Below, piece after piece: positions 24,907 to 38,371 of a stretch of DNA of 64,000 nt; position 1 is the stretch's first letter, and every line of letters starts with the position of its first letter. The stretch is from Ecdyonurus torrentis (lineage: Eukaryota; Arthropoda; Insecta; Ephemeroptera; Heptageniidae), in contig CASGGR010000056.1 in assembly GCA_949318235.1 (NCBI GenBank), positions 675,457-739,456 on the forward strand, given 5' to 3'. The notes beneath the pieces are model-generated. The model searched no databases and was not told the DNA's origin. It was given only the letters and a program-made list of their open reading frames with translations. A program made the translations under genes and the position numbers.

Positions 24907-27366
24907 TGACTTGGTTTGGCTTCATGATAAGTGATAACTAAAATTGTCAATAACCCAAAAAGTATGCGTCGGAGCAAAAAAGTTCAAGACATCTTTTTCG
25001 TACAGAATTGAAAAAGTTATGTTTTGAGATATATTGAATGTCTGTAGCATTTTTAGTTTTTGAGAAATCATCAAAACTAGTTTTAATCGTGTAAAAAGTA
25101 TGATTTTTATAATTCAATAACATTTAATTCTTGAAATTGAAACTTTGTATTATGACTTGCTTTGGCTACATGATGAGTGATAACTAAAATTGTCAATAAC
25201 CCAAAAAGTATGCGTCGGAGCAAAAAAGTTCAAGACATCTTTTTTGTAGACAATTAAAAAAGCTATGTTTTGAGTTATATTGGATGTCTGTAGCATTTTT
25301 AGTTTTTGAGAAATCATCAAAACTAGTTTTAATCGTGTAAAAAGTATGATTTTTATCATTCAATAACATTTGGTTCTTGAAATAGAAACTTTGTTTTATG
25401 ACTAGGTTTGGCTACATGACGAGTGAAAACTAAAATTGTCAATAACCCAAAAAGTATGCGTCGGAGCAAAAAAGTTCAAGACATCTTTTTTGTACAGAAA
25501 TGAAAAAGCTATGTTTTGAGTTAAAAAAGATGTCTGTAGCATTCTTAGTTTTTGAGAAATCATCAAAACTAGTTTTAATCGTGTAAAAAGTATGATTTTT
25601 ATCATTCAATAACATTTAATTCTTGAAATAGAAACTTTGTTTTATGACTTGGTTTGGCTTCATGATAAGTGATAACTAAAATTGTCAATAACCCAAAAAG
25701 TATGCGTCGGAGCAAAAAAGTTCAAGACATCTTTTTCGTACAGAATTGAAAAAGTTATGTTTTGAGATATATTGAATGTCTGTAGCATTTTTAGTTTTTG
25801 AGAAATCATCAAAACTAGTTTTAATCGTGTAAAAAGTATGATTTTTATAATTCAATAACATTTGGTTCTTGAAATAGAAACTTTGTTTTATGACTAGGTT
25901 TGGCTACATGACGAGTGAAAACTAAAATTGTCAATAACCCAAAAAGTATGCGTCGGAACAAAAAAGTTCAAGACATCTTTTTTGTACAGAAATGAAAAAG
26001 CTATGTTTTGAGTTAAAAAAGATGTCTGTAGCATTCTTAGTTTTTGAGAAATCATCAAACCTAGTTTTAATCGTGTAAAAAGTATGATTTTTATCATTCA
26101 ATAACATTTAATTCTTGAAATAGAAACTTTGTTTTATGACTTGGTTTGGCTTCCTGATGAGTGATAACTAAAATTGTCAATAACCCAAAAAGTATGCGTC
26201 GGAGCAAAAAAGTTCAAGACATCTTTTTTGTAGAGAATTGAAAAAGCTATGTTTTGAGATATATTGAATGTCTGTAGCATTTTTAGTTTTTGAGAAATCA
26301 TCAAAACTAGTTTTAATCGTGTAAAAAGTATGATTTTTATAATTCAATAACATTTAATTCTTGAAATAGAAACTTTGTTTTATGACTTGGTTTGGCTACA
26401 TGATGAGTGATAACTAAAATTGTCAATAACCCAAAAAGTATGCGTCGGAGCAATAAAGTTCAAGACATCTTTTTTGTAGACAATTAAAAAAGCTATGTTT
26501 TGAGTTATGTTGGATGTCTGTAGCATTTTTAGTTTTTGAGAAATCATCAAAACTAGTTTTAATCGTGTAAAAAGTATGATTTTTATCATTCAATAACATT
26601 TGTTTCTTGAAATAGAAACTTTGTTTTATGACTAGGTTTGGCTACATGACGAGTGAAAACTAAAATTGTCAATAACCCAAAAAGTATGCGTCGGAGCAAA
26701 AAAGTTCAAGACATCTTTTTTGTACAGAATTGAAAAAGCTATGTTTTGAGATATATTGAATGTCTGTAGCATTTTTAGTTTTTGAGAAATCATCAAAACT
26801 AGTTTTAATCGTGTAAAAAGTATGATTTTTATAATTCAATAACATTTAATTCTTGAAATAGAAACTTTGTTTTATGACTTGGTTTGGCTACATGATGAGT
26901 GATAACTAAAATTGTCAATAACCCAAAAAGTATGCGTCGGAGCAAAAAAGTTCAAGACATCTTTTTTGTAGAGAAATAAAAAAGCTCTGTTTTGAGTTAT
27001 ATTGGATGTCTGTAGCATTTTTAGTTTTTGAGAAATCATCAAAACTAGTTTTAATCGTGTAAAAAGTATGATTTTTATCATTCAATAACATTTGTTTTTT
27101 GAAATAGAAACTTTGTTTTATGACTAGGTTTGGCTACATGACGAGTGAAAACTAAAATTGTCAATAACCCAAAAAGTATGCGTCGGAGCAAAAAAGTTCA
27201 AGACATCTTTTTTGTACAGAATTAAAAAAGCTATGTTTTGAGTTATATTGAATGTCTGTAGCATTTTTAGTTTTTGAGAAATCATCAAAACTAGTTTTAA
27301 TCGTGTAAAAAGTATGATTTTTATAATTCAATAACATTTGGTTCTTGAAATAGAAACTTTGTTTTA
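24415..27366. repeat. 12-monomer HOR, copy 1 (m99-m110, 2952 bp)
   Basis: The order is d, g, j, a, g, j, g-prime, i, l, e/f fusion, k, d. It overlaps the last two monomers of the preceding 13-mer because the HORs share modules. The j monomers join a 'ttcatgataag' head to the 'ttcgtacagaattg...agttatg' body, so they are an older chimera that has been amplified. The internal g-j pair occurs twice. Confidence 0.88.
26629..26874. repeat. Chimeric monomer e/f (m108), deletion junction
   Basis: It is preceded by the 'catttgtttcttg' tail and has the 'tagg' head and 'gacgagtgaaaac' of type e. It then switches to 'caagacatc', 'gtacagaattg' and 'gagatatattg' of type f. In m77-m78, m90-m91 and m136-m137 the e and f monomers are separate neighbours. 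The exchange lies between about 26660 and 26709. Its amplified sister is m120 (29581-29826). Confidence 0.85.
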
Positions 27367-30318
27367 TGACTAGGTTTGGCTACATGACGAGTGAAAACTA
27401 AAATTGTCAATAACCCAAAAAGTATGCGTCGGAGCAAAAAAGTTCAAGACATCTTTTTTGTACAGAATTAAAAAAGCTATGTTTTGAGTTATATTGAATG
27501 TCTGTAGCATTTTTAGTTTTTGAGAAATCATCAAAACTAGTTTTAATCGTGTAAAAAGTATGATTTTTATCATTCAATAACATTTGGTTCTTGAAATAGA
27601 AACTTTGTTTTATGACTAGGTTTGGCTACATGACGAGTGAAAACTAAAATTGTCAATAACCCAAAAAGTATGCGTCGGAGCAAAAAAGTTCAAGACATCT
27701 TTTTTGTACAGAAATGAAAAAGCTATGTTTTGAGTTAAAAAAGATGTCTGTAGCATTCTTAGTTTTTGAGAAATCATCAAAACTAGTTTTAATCGTGTAA
27801 AAAGTATGATTTTTATCATTCAATAACATTTAATTCTTGAAATAGAAACTTTGTTTTATGACTTGGTTTGGCTTCATGATAAGTGATAACTAAAATTGTC
27901 AATAACCCAAAAAGTATGCGTCGGAGCAAAAAAGTTCAAGACATCTTTTTCGTACAGAATTGAAAAAGTTATGTTTTGAGATATATTGAATGTCTGTAGC
28001 ATTTTTAGTTTTTGAGAAATCATCAAAACTAGTTTTAATCGTGTAAAAAGTATGATTTTTATAATTCAATAACATTTAATTCTTGAAATTGAAACTTTGT
28101 ATTATGACTTGCTTTGGCTACATGATGAGTGATAACTAAAATTGTCAATAACCCAAAAAGTATGCGTCGGAGCAAAAAAGTTCAAGACATCTTTTTTGTA
28201 GACAATTAAAAAAGCTATGTTTTGAGTTATATTGGATGTCTGTAGCATTTTTAGTTTTTGAGAAATCATCAAAACTAGTTTTAATCGTGTAAAAAGTATG
28301 ATTTTTATCATTCAATAACATTTGGTTCTTGAAATAGAAACTTTGTTTTATGACTAGGTTTGGCTACATGACGAGTGAAAACTAAAATTGTCAATAACCC
28401 AAAAAGTATGCGTCGGAGCAAAAAAGTTCAAGACATCTTTTTTGTACAGAAATGAAAAAGCTATGTTTTGAGTTAAAAAAGATGTCTGTAGCATTCTTAG
28501 TTTTTGAGAAATCATCAAAACTAGTTTTAATCGTGTAAAAAGTATGATTTTTATCATTCAATAACATTTAATTCTTGAAATAGAAACTTTGTTTTATGAC
28601 TTGGTTTGGCTTCATGATAAGTGATAACTAAAATTGTCAATAACCCAAAAAGTATGCGTCGGAGCAAAAAAGTTCAAGACATCTTTTTCGTACAGAATTG
28701 AAAAAGTTATGTTTTGAGATATATTGAATGTCTGTAGCATTTTTAGTTTTTGAGAAATCATCAAAACTAGTTTTAATCGTGTAAAAAGTATGATTTTTAT
28801 AATTCAATAACATTTGGTTCTTGAAATAGAAACTTTGTTTTATGACTAGGTTTGGCTACATGACGAGTGAAAACTAAAATTGTCAATAACCCAAAAAGTA
28901 TGCGTCGGAACAAAAAAGTTCAAGACATCTTTTTTGTACAGAAATGAAAAAGCTATGTTTTGAGTTAAAAAAGATGTCTGTAGCATTCTTAGTTTTTGAG
29001 AAATCATCAAACCTAGTTTTAATCGTGTAAAAAGTATGATTTTTATCATTCAATAACATTTAATTCTTGAAATAGAAACTTTGTTTTATGACTTGGTTTG
29101 GCTTCCTGATGAGTGATAACTAAAATTGTCAATAACCCAAAAAGTATGCGTCGGAGCAAAAAAGTTCAAGACATCTTTTTTGTAGAGAATTGAAAAAGCT
29201 ATGTTTTGAGATATATTGAATGTCTGTAGCATTTTTAGTTTTTGAGAAATCATCAAAACTAGTTTTAATCGTGTAAAAAGTATGATTTTTATAATTCAAT
29301 AACATTTAATTCTTGAAATAGAAACTTTGTTTTATGACTTGGTTTGGCTACATGATGAGTGATAACTAAAATTGTCAATAACCCAAAAAGTATGCGTCGG
29401 AGCAATAAAGTTCAAGACATCTTTTTTGTAGACAATTAAAAAAGCTATGTTTTGAGTTATGTTGGATGTCTGTAGCATTTTTAGTTTTTGAGAAATCATC
29501 AAAACTAGTTTTAATCGTGTAAAAAGTATGATTTTTATCATTCAATAACATTTGTTTCTTGAAATAGAAACTTTGTTTTATGACTAGGTTTGGCTACATG
29601 ACGAGTGAAAACTAAAATTGTCAATAACCCAAAAAGTATGCGTCGGAGCAAAAAAGTTCAAGACATCTTTTTTGTACAGAATTGAAAAAGCTATGTTTTG
29701 AGATATATTGAATGTCTGTAGCATTTTTAGTTTTTGAGAAATCATCAAAACTAGTTTTAATCGTGTAAAAAGTATGATTTTTATAATTCAATAACATTTA
29801 ATTCTTGAAATAGAAACTTTGTTTTATGACTTGGTTTGGCTACATGATGAGTGATAACTAAAATTGTCAATAACCCAAAAAGTATGCGTCGGAGCAAAAA
29901 AGTTCAAGACATCTTTTTTGTAGAGAAATAAAAAAGCTCTGTTTTGAGTTATATTGGATGTCTGTAGCATTTTTAGTTTTTGAGAAATCATCAAAACTAG
30001 TTTTAATCGTGTAAAAAGTATGATTTTTATCATTCAATAACATTTGTTTTTTGAAATAGAAACTTTGTTTTATGACTAGGTTTGGCTACATGACGAGTGA
30101 AAACTAAAATTGTCAATAACCCAAAAAGTATGCGTCGGAGCAAAAAAGTTCAAGACATCTTTTTTGTACAGAATTAAAAAAGCTATGTTTTGAGTTATAT
30201 TGAATGTCTGTAGCATTTTTAGTTTTTGAGAAATCATCAAAACTAGTTTTAATCGTGTAAAAAGTATGATTTTTATAATTCAATAACATTTGGTTCTTGA
30301 AATAGAAACTTTGTTTTA
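27367..30318. repeat. 12-monomer HOR, copy 2 (m111-m122, 2952 bp)
   Basis: The order is the same as copy 1, including the e/f fusion monomer (m120) and the g-prime monomer with 'cggaacaa' and 'aaacctag'. The fusion being present in both copies shows that it formed before this duplication. The 'ggagcc' change of m100 is absent here, so it is private to copy 1. Confidence 0.88.
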
Positions 30319-31302
30319 TGACTAGGTTTGGCTACATGACGAGTGAAAACTAAAATTGTCAATAACCCAAAAAGTATGCGTCGGAGCAAAAAAGTTCAAG
30401 ACATCTTTTTTGTACAGAATTAAAAAAGCTATGTTTTGAGTTATATTGAATGTCTGTAGCATTTTTAGTTTTTGAGAAATCATCAAAACTAGTTTTAATC
30501 GTGTAAAAAGTATGATTTTTATAATTCAATAACATTTAATTCTTGAAATTGAAACTTTGTTTTATGACTTGCTTTGGCTACATGATGAGTGATAACTAAA
30601 ATTGTCAATAACCCAAAAAGTATGCGTCTGAGCAAAAAAGTTTAAGACATCTTTTTTGTAGACAATTAAAAAAGCTATGTTTTGAGTTATATTGGATGTC
30701 TGTAGCATTTTTAGTTTTTGAGAAATCATCAAAACTAGTTTTAATCGTGTAAAAAGTATGATTTTTATCATTCAATAACATTAGTTTTTTGAAATAGAAA
30801 CTTTGTTTTATGACTAGGTTTGGCTACATGACGAGTGAAAACTAAAATTGTCAATAACCCAAAAAGTATGCGTCGGAGCAAAAAAGTTCAAGACATCTTT
30901 TTCGTACAGAATTGAAAAAGCTATGTTTTGAGATATATTGAATGTCTGTAGCATTTTTAGTTTTTGAGAAATCATCAAAACTAGTTTTAATCGTGTAAAA
31001 AGTATGATTTTTATCATTCAATAACATTTGGTTCTTGAAATAGAAACTTTGTTTTATGACTAGGTTTGGCTACATGACGAGTGAAAACTAAAATTGTCAA
31101 TAACCCAAAAAGTATGCGTCGGAGCAAAAAAGTTTAAGACATCTTTTTCGTACAGAATTGAAAAAGCTATGTTTTGAGATATATTGAATGTCTGTAGCAT
31201 TTTTAGTTTTTGAGAAATCATCAAAACTAGTTTTAATCGTGTAAAAAGTATAATTTTTATCATTCAATAACATTTGGTTCTTGAAATAGAAACTTTGTTT
31301 TA
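30319..31302. repeat. HOR segment m123-m126 (d, a, c, c)
   Basis: Compared with the 13-mer order d, a, c, q, c this segment lacks the q monomer between the two c monomers, a further one-monomer loss. m124 carries a private 'gcgtctgagc' change in the conserved core. The first c is preceded by the 'cattagtttttt' tail and the second has 'tttaagac', confirming their identities. Confidence 0.82.
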
Positions 31303-34008
31303 TGACTAGGTTTGGCTACATGACGAGTGAAAACTAAAATTGTCAATAACCCAAAAAGTATGCGTCGGAGCAAAAAAGTTCAAGACATCTTTTTTGTACA
31401 GAATTAAAAAAGCTATGTTTTGAGTTATATTGAATGTCTGTAGCATTTTTAGTTTTTGAGAAATCATCAAAACTAGTTTTAATCGTGTAAAAAGTATGAT
31501 TTTTATCATTCAATAACATTTGGTTCTTGAAATAGAAACTTTGTTTTATGACTAGGTTTGGCTACATGACGAGTGAAAACTAAAATTGTCAATAACCCAA
31601 AAAGTATGCGTCGGAGCAAAAAAGTTCAAGACATCTTTTTTGTACAGAAATGAAAAAGCTATGTTTTGAGTTAAAAAAGATGTCTGTAGCATTCTTAGTT
31701 TTTGAGAAATCATCAAAACTAGTTTTAATCGTGTAAAAAGTATGATTTTTATCATTCAATAACATTTAATTCTTGAAATAGAAACTTTGTTTTATGACTT
31801 GGTTTGGCTTCATGATAAGTGATAACTAAAATTGTCAATAACCCAAAAAGTATGCGTCGGAGCAAAAAAGTTCAAGACATCTTTTTCGTACAGAATTGAA
31901 AAAGTTATGTTTTGAGATATATTGAATGTCTGTAGCATTTTTAGTTTTTGAGAAATCATCAAAACTAGTTTTAATCGTGTAAAAAGTATGATTTTTATAA
32001 TTCAATAACATTTAATTCTTGAAATTGAAACTTTGTATTATGACTTGCTTTGGCTACATGATGAGTGATAACTAAAATTGTCAATAACCCAAAAAGTATG
32101 CGTCGGAGCAAAAAAGTTCAAGACATCTTTTTTGTAGACAATTAAAAAAGCTATGTTTTGAGTTATATTGGATGTCTGTAGCATTTTTAGTTTTTGAGAA
32201 ATCATCAAAACTAGTTTTAATCGTGTAAAAAGTATGATTTTTATCATTCAATAACATTTGGTTCTTGAAATAGAAACTTTGTTTTATGACTAGGTTTGGC
32301 TACATGACGAGTGAAAACTAAAATTGTCAATAACCCAAAAAGTATGCGTCGGAGCAAAAAAGTTCAAGACATCTTTTTTGTACAGAAATGAAAAAGCTAT
32401 GTTTTGAGTTAAAAAAGATGTCTGTAGCATTCTTAGTTTTTGAGAAATCATCAAAACTAGTTTTAATCGTGTAAAAAGTATGATTTTTATCATTCAATAA
32501 CATTTAATTCTTGAAATAGAAACTTTGTTTTATGACTTGGTTTGGCTTCATGATAAGTGATAACTAAAATTGTCAATAACCCAAAAAGTATGCGTCGGAG
32601 CAAAAAAGTTCAAGACATCTTTTTCGTACAGAATTGAAAAAGTTATGTTTTGAGATATATTGAATGTCTGTAGCATTTTTAGTTTTTGAGAAATCATCAA
32701 AACTAGTTTTAATCGTGTAAAAAGTATGATTTTTATAATTCAATAACATTTGGTTCTTGAAATAGAAACTTTGTTTTATGACTAGGTTTGGCTACATGAC
32801 GAGTGAAAACTAAAATTGTCAATAACCCAAAAAGTATGCGTCGGAACAAAAAAGTTCAAGACATCTTTTTTGTACAGAAATGAAAAAGCTATGTTTTGAG
32901 TTAAAAAAGATGTCTGTAGCATTCTTAGTTTTTGAGAAATCATCAAACCTAGTTTTAATCGTGTAAAAAGTATGATTTTTATCATTCAATAACATTTAAT
33001 TCTTGAAATAGAAACTTTGTTTTATGACTTGGTTTGGCTTCCTGATGAGTGATAACTAAAATTGTCAATAACCCAAAAAGTATGCGTCGGAGCAAAAAAG
33101 TTCAAGACATCTTTTTTGTAGAGAATTGAAAAAGCTATGTTTTGAGATATATTGAATGTCTGTAGCATTTTTAGTTTTTGAGAAATCATCAAAACTAGTT
33201 TTAATCGTGTAAAAAGTATGATTTTTATAATTCAATAACATTTAATTCTTGAAATAGAAACTTTGTTTTATGACTTGGTTTGGCTACATGATGAGTGATA
33301 ACTAAAATTGTCAATAACCCAAAAAGTATGCGTCGGAGCAATAAAGTTCAAGACATCTTTTTTGTAGACAATTAAAAAAGCTATGTTTTGAGTTATGTTG
33401 GATGTCTGTAGCATTTTTAGTTTTTGAGAAATCATCAAAACTAGTTTTAATCGTGTAAAAAGTATGATTTTTATCATTCAATAACATTTGTTTCTTGAAA
33501 TAGAAACTTTGTTTTATGACTAGGTTTGGCTACATGACGAGTGAAAACTAAAATTGTCAATAACCCAAAAAGTATGCGTCGGAGCAAAAAAGTTCAATAC
33601 ATATTTTTTGTACAGAATTGAAAAAGCTATGTTTTAAGTTAAAATAAATGTCTGTAGCATTCTTAGTTTTTGAGAAATCATCAAAACTAGTTTTAATCGT
33701 GTAAAAAGTATGATTTTTATCATTCAATAACATTTAATTTTTGAAATAGAAACTTTGTTTTATGACTTGGTTTGGCTACATGATGAGTGATAACTAAAAT
33801 TGTCAATAACCCAAAAAGTATGCGTCGGAGCAAAAAAGTTCAAGACATCTTTTTTGTACAGAATTGAAAAAGCTATGTTTTGAGATATATTGAATGTCTG
33901 TAGCATTTTTAGTTTTTGAGAAATCATCAAAACTAGTTTTAATCGTGTAAAAAGTATGATTTTTATAATTCAATAACATTTAATTCTTGAAATAGAAACT
34001 TTGTTTTA
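31303..34008. repeat. HOR segment m127-m137 (d, g, j, a, g, j, g-prime, i, l, e, f)
   Basis: This is a third copy of the 12-mer module, but with separate e (33517) and f (33763) monomers where the two 12-mer copies have the e/f fusion. It is the unfused version that lets the fusion be recognised. Confidence 0.87.
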
Positions 34009-36222
34009 TGACTTGGTTTGGCTACATGATGAGTGATAACTAAAATTGTCAATAACCCAAAAAGTATGCGTCGGAGCAAAAAAGTTCAAGACATCTTTTT
34101 TGTAGAGAAATAAAAAAGCTCTGTTTTGAGTTATATTGGATGTCTGTAGCATTTTTAGTTTTTGAGAAATCATCAAAACTAGTTTTAATCGTGTAAAAAG
34201 TATGATTTTTATCATTCAATAACATTTGTTTTTTGAAATAGAAACTTTGTTTTATGACTAGGTTTGGCTACATGACGAGTGAAAACTAAAATTGTCAATA
34301 ACCCAAAAAGTATGCGTCGGAGCAAAAAAGTTCAAGACATCTTTTTCGTACAGAATTGAAAAAGCTATGTTTTGAGATATATTGAATGTCTGTAGCATTT
34401 TTAGTTTTTGAGAAATCATCAAAACTAGTTTTAATCGTGTAAAAAGTATAATTTTTATCATTCAATAACATTTGGTTCTTGAAATAGAAACTTTGTTTTA
34501 TGACTAGGTTTGGCTACATGACGAGTGAAAACTAAAATTGTCAATAACCCAAAAAGTATGCGTCGGAGCAAAAAAGTTCAAGACATCTTTTTTGTACAGA
34601 ATTAAAAAAGCTATGTTTTGAGTTATATTGAATGTCTGTAGCATTTTTAGTTTTTGAGAATTCATCAAAACTAGTTTTAATCGTGTAAAAAGTATGATTT
34701 TTATAATTCAATAACATTTAATTCTTGAAATTGAAACTTTGTTTTATGACTTGCTTTGGCTACATGATGAGTGATAACTAAAATTGTCAATAACCCAAAA
34801 AGTATGCGTCGGAGCAAAAAAGTTTAAGACATCTTTTTTGTAGACAATTAAAAAAGCTATGTTTTGAGTTATATTGGATGTCTGTAGCATTTTTAGTTTT
34901 TGAGAAATCATCAAAACTAGTTTTAATCGTGTAAAAAGTATGATTTTTATCATTCAATAACATTAGTTTTTTGAAATAGAAACTTTGTTTTATGACTAGG
35001 TTTGGCTACATGACGAGTGAAAACTAAAATTGTCAATAACCCAAAAAGTATGCGTCGGAGCAAAAAAGTTCAAGACATCTTTTTCGTACAGAATTGAAAA
35101 AGCTATGTTTTGAGATATATTGAATGTCTGTAGCATTTTTAGTTTTTGAGAAATCATCAAAACTAGTTTTAATCGTGTAAAAAGTATGATTTTTATAATT
35201 CAATAACATTTAATTCTTGAAATAGAAACTTTGTTTTATGACTAGGTTTGGCTACATGACGAGTGAAAACTAAAATTGTCAATAACCCAAAAAGTATGCG
35301 TCGGAGCAAAAAAGTTCAAGACATCTTTTTTGTAGACAATTAAAAAAGCTATGTTTTGAGTTATATTGGATGTCTGTAGCATTTTTAGTTTTTGAGAAAT
35401 CATCAAAACTAGTTTTAATCGTGTAAAAAGTATGATTTTTATCATTCAATAACATTTGGTTCTTGAAATAGAAACTTTGTTTTATGACTAGGTTTGGCTA
35501 CATGACGAGTGAAAACTAAAATTGTCAATAACCCAAAAAGTATGCGTCGGAGCAAAAAAGTTTAAGACATCTTTTTCGTACAGAATTGAAAAAGCTATGT
35601 TTTGAGATATATTGAATGTCTGTAGCATTTTTAGTTTTTGAGAAATCATCAAAACTAGTTTTAATCGTGTAAAAAGTATAATTTTTATCATTCAATAACA
35701 TTTGGTTCTTGAAATAGAAACTTTGTTTTATGACTAGGTTTGGCTACATGACGAGTGAAAACTAAAATTGTCAATAACCCAAAAAGTATGCGTCGGAGCA
35801 AAAAAGTTCAAGACATCTTTTTTGTACAGAATTAAAAAAGCTATGTTTTGAGTTATATTGAATGTCTGTAGCATTTTTAGTTTTTGAGAAATCATCAAAA
35901 CTAGTTTTAATCGTGTAAAAAGTATGATTTTTATCATTCAATAACATTTGGTTCTTGAAATAGAAACTTTGTTTTATGACTAGGTTTGGCTACATGACGA
36001 GTGAAAACTAAAATTGTCAATAACCCAAAAAGTATGCGTCGGAGCAAAAAAGTTCAAGACATCTTTTTTGTACAGAAATGAAAAAGCTATGTTTTGAGTT
36101 AAAAAAGATGTCTGTAGCATTCTTAGTTTTTGAGAAATCATCAAAACTAGTTTTAATCGTGTAAAAAGTATGATTTTTATAATTCAATAACATTTTATTC
36201 TTGAAATAGAAACTTTGTTTTA
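34009..36222. repeat. HOR segment m138-m146 (k, c, d, a, c, q, c, d, g)
   Basis: This starts with the sixth k landmark and combines the early k-c-d-a-c-q order (as m70-m75) with the later c-d-g order (as m85-m87). A private 'gagaattcatc' occurs in m140, creating a GAATTC site. After this segment the array changes to more diverged types and the first length change appears. Confidence 0.85.
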
Positions 36223-36287
36223 TGACTTGGTTTGGCTACATGATGAGTGATAACTAAAATTGTCAATAACCCAAAAAGTATGCGTCG

Positions 36288-36293
36288 GAGAAA
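36288..36293. other. 1-bp deletion (c) in m147
   Basis: 'cggagaaaaaag' stands where almost all monomers read 'cggagcaaaaaag'. This is the first net length change in the window; every later monomer start is shifted by one. The same change occurs near 38257, which argues against a random sequencing error. Confidence 0.85.
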
Positions 36294-38254
36294 AAAGTTC
36301 AAGACATCTTTTTTGTAGACAATTAAAAAAGCTATGTTTTGAGTTATATTGGATGTCTGTAGCATTTTTAGTTTTTGAGAAATCATCAAAACTAGTTTTA
36401 ATCGTGTAAAAAGTATGATTTTTATCATTCAATAATATTTGTTTCTTGAAATAGAAACTTTGTTTTATGACTAGGTTTGGCTACATGACGAGTGAAAACT
36501 AAAATTGTCAATAACCCAAAAAGTATGCGTCGGAGCAAAAAAGTTCAAGACATATTTTTTGTACAGAATGGAAATAGCTATGTTTTGAGTCAAAATAGAT
36601 GTCTGTAGCATTCTTAGTTTTTGAGAAATCATCAAAACTAGTTTTTATCGTGTAAAAAGTATGATTTTTATCATTCAATAACATTTGGTTCTTGAAATAG
36701 AAACTTTGTTTTATGACTAGGTTTGGCTACATGACGAGTGAAAACTAAAATTGTCAATAACCCAAAAAGTATGCGTCGGAGCAAAAAAGTTCAAGACATC
36801 TTTTTTGTACAGAAATGAAAAAGCTATGTTTTGAGTTAAAATAGATGTCTGTAGCATTCTTAGTTTTTGAGAAATCATCAAAACTAATTTTAATCGTGTA
36901 AAAAGTATGATTTTTATCATTCAATAACATTTAATTCTTGAAATAGAAACTTTGTTTTATGACTTGGTTTGGCTTCATGATGAGTGATAACTAAAATTGT
37001 CAATAACCCAAAAAGTATGCGTCGGAGCAAAAAAGTTCAAGACATCTTTTTTGTAGAGAATTGAAAAAGCTATGTTTTGAGTTATATTGGATGTCTGTAG
37101 CATTCTTAGTTTTTGAGAAATCATCACAACTAGTTTTAATCGTGTAAAAAGTATAATTTTTATCATTCAATAACATTTGGTTCTTGAAATAGAAACTTTG
37201 TTTTATGACTTGGTTTGGCTTCATGATGAGTGAAAACTAAAATTGTCAATAACCCAAAAAGTATGCGTCGGAGCAAAAAAGTTCAAGACATCTTTTTTGT
37301 AGAGAAATAAAAAAGCTCTGTTTTGAGTTATATTGGATGTCTGTAGCATTTTTAGTTTTTGAAAAATCATCAAAACTAGTTTTAATCGTGTAAAAAGTAT
37401 GATTTTTATCATTCAATAACATTTGTTTTTTGAAATAGAAACTTTGTTTTATGACTAGGTTTGGCTACATGACGAGTGAAAACTAAAATTGTCAATAACC
37501 CAAAAAGTATGCGTCGGAGCAAAAAAGTTCAAGACATCTTTTTCGTACAGAATTGAAAAAGCTATGTTTTGAGATATATTGAATGTCTGTAGCATTTTTA
37601 GTTTTTGAGAAATCATCAAAACTAGTTTTAATCGTGTAAAAAGTATAATTTTTATCATTCAATAACATTTGGTTCTTGAAATAGAAACTTTGTTTTATGA
37701 CTAGGTTTGGCTACATGACGAGTGAAAACTAAAATTGTCAATAACCCAAAAAGTATGCGTCGGAGCAAAAAAGTTTAAGACATCTTTTTTGTAGACAATT
37801 AAAAAAGCTATGTTTTGAGTTATATTGGATGTCTGTAGCATTCTTAGTTTTTGAGAAATCATCAAAACTAGTTTTAATCGTGTAAAAAGTATGATTTTTA
37901 TCATTCAATAACATTTAATTCTTGAAATAGAAACTTTGTTTTATGACTTGGTTTGCCTACATGATGAGTGATAACTAAAATTGTCAATAACCCAAAAAGT
38001 ATGCGTCGGAGCAATAAAGTTTAAGACATCTTTTTTGTAGACAATTAAAAAAGCTATGTTTTGAGTTATATTGGATGTCTGTAGCATTTTTAGTTTTTGA
38101 GAAATCATCAAAACTAGTTTTAATCGTGTAAAAAGTATGATTTTTATAATTCAATAACATTTAATTCTTGAAATAGAAACTTTGTTTTATGACTTGGTTT
38201 GGCTACATGATGAGTGATAACTAAAATTGTCAATAACCCAAAAAGTATGCGTCG

Positions 38255-38260
38255 GAGAAA
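38255..38260. other. 1-bp deletion (c) in m155
   Basis: The same 'cggagaaaaaag' variant as at 36290, 1966 bp further on. With the second deletion in the same monomer it makes m155 244 bp long. Confidence 0.85.
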
Positions 38261-38360
38261 AAAGTTCAAGACATCTTTTTTGTAGACAATTAAAAAAGCT
38301 ATGTTTTGAGTTATATTGGATGTCTGTAGCATTTTTAGTTTTTGAGAAATCATCAAAACT

Positions 38361-38371
38361 AGTTTAATCAT
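38361..38371. other. 1-bp deletion linked to cg>ca change in m155
   Basis: 'agtttaatcatg' stands in place of 'agttttaatcgtg', so one t is lost and a CpG becomes CpA four bases on. The same linked pair occurs in m167, m184 and m197, so one original event has been spread by HOR amplification. Confidence 0.87.
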
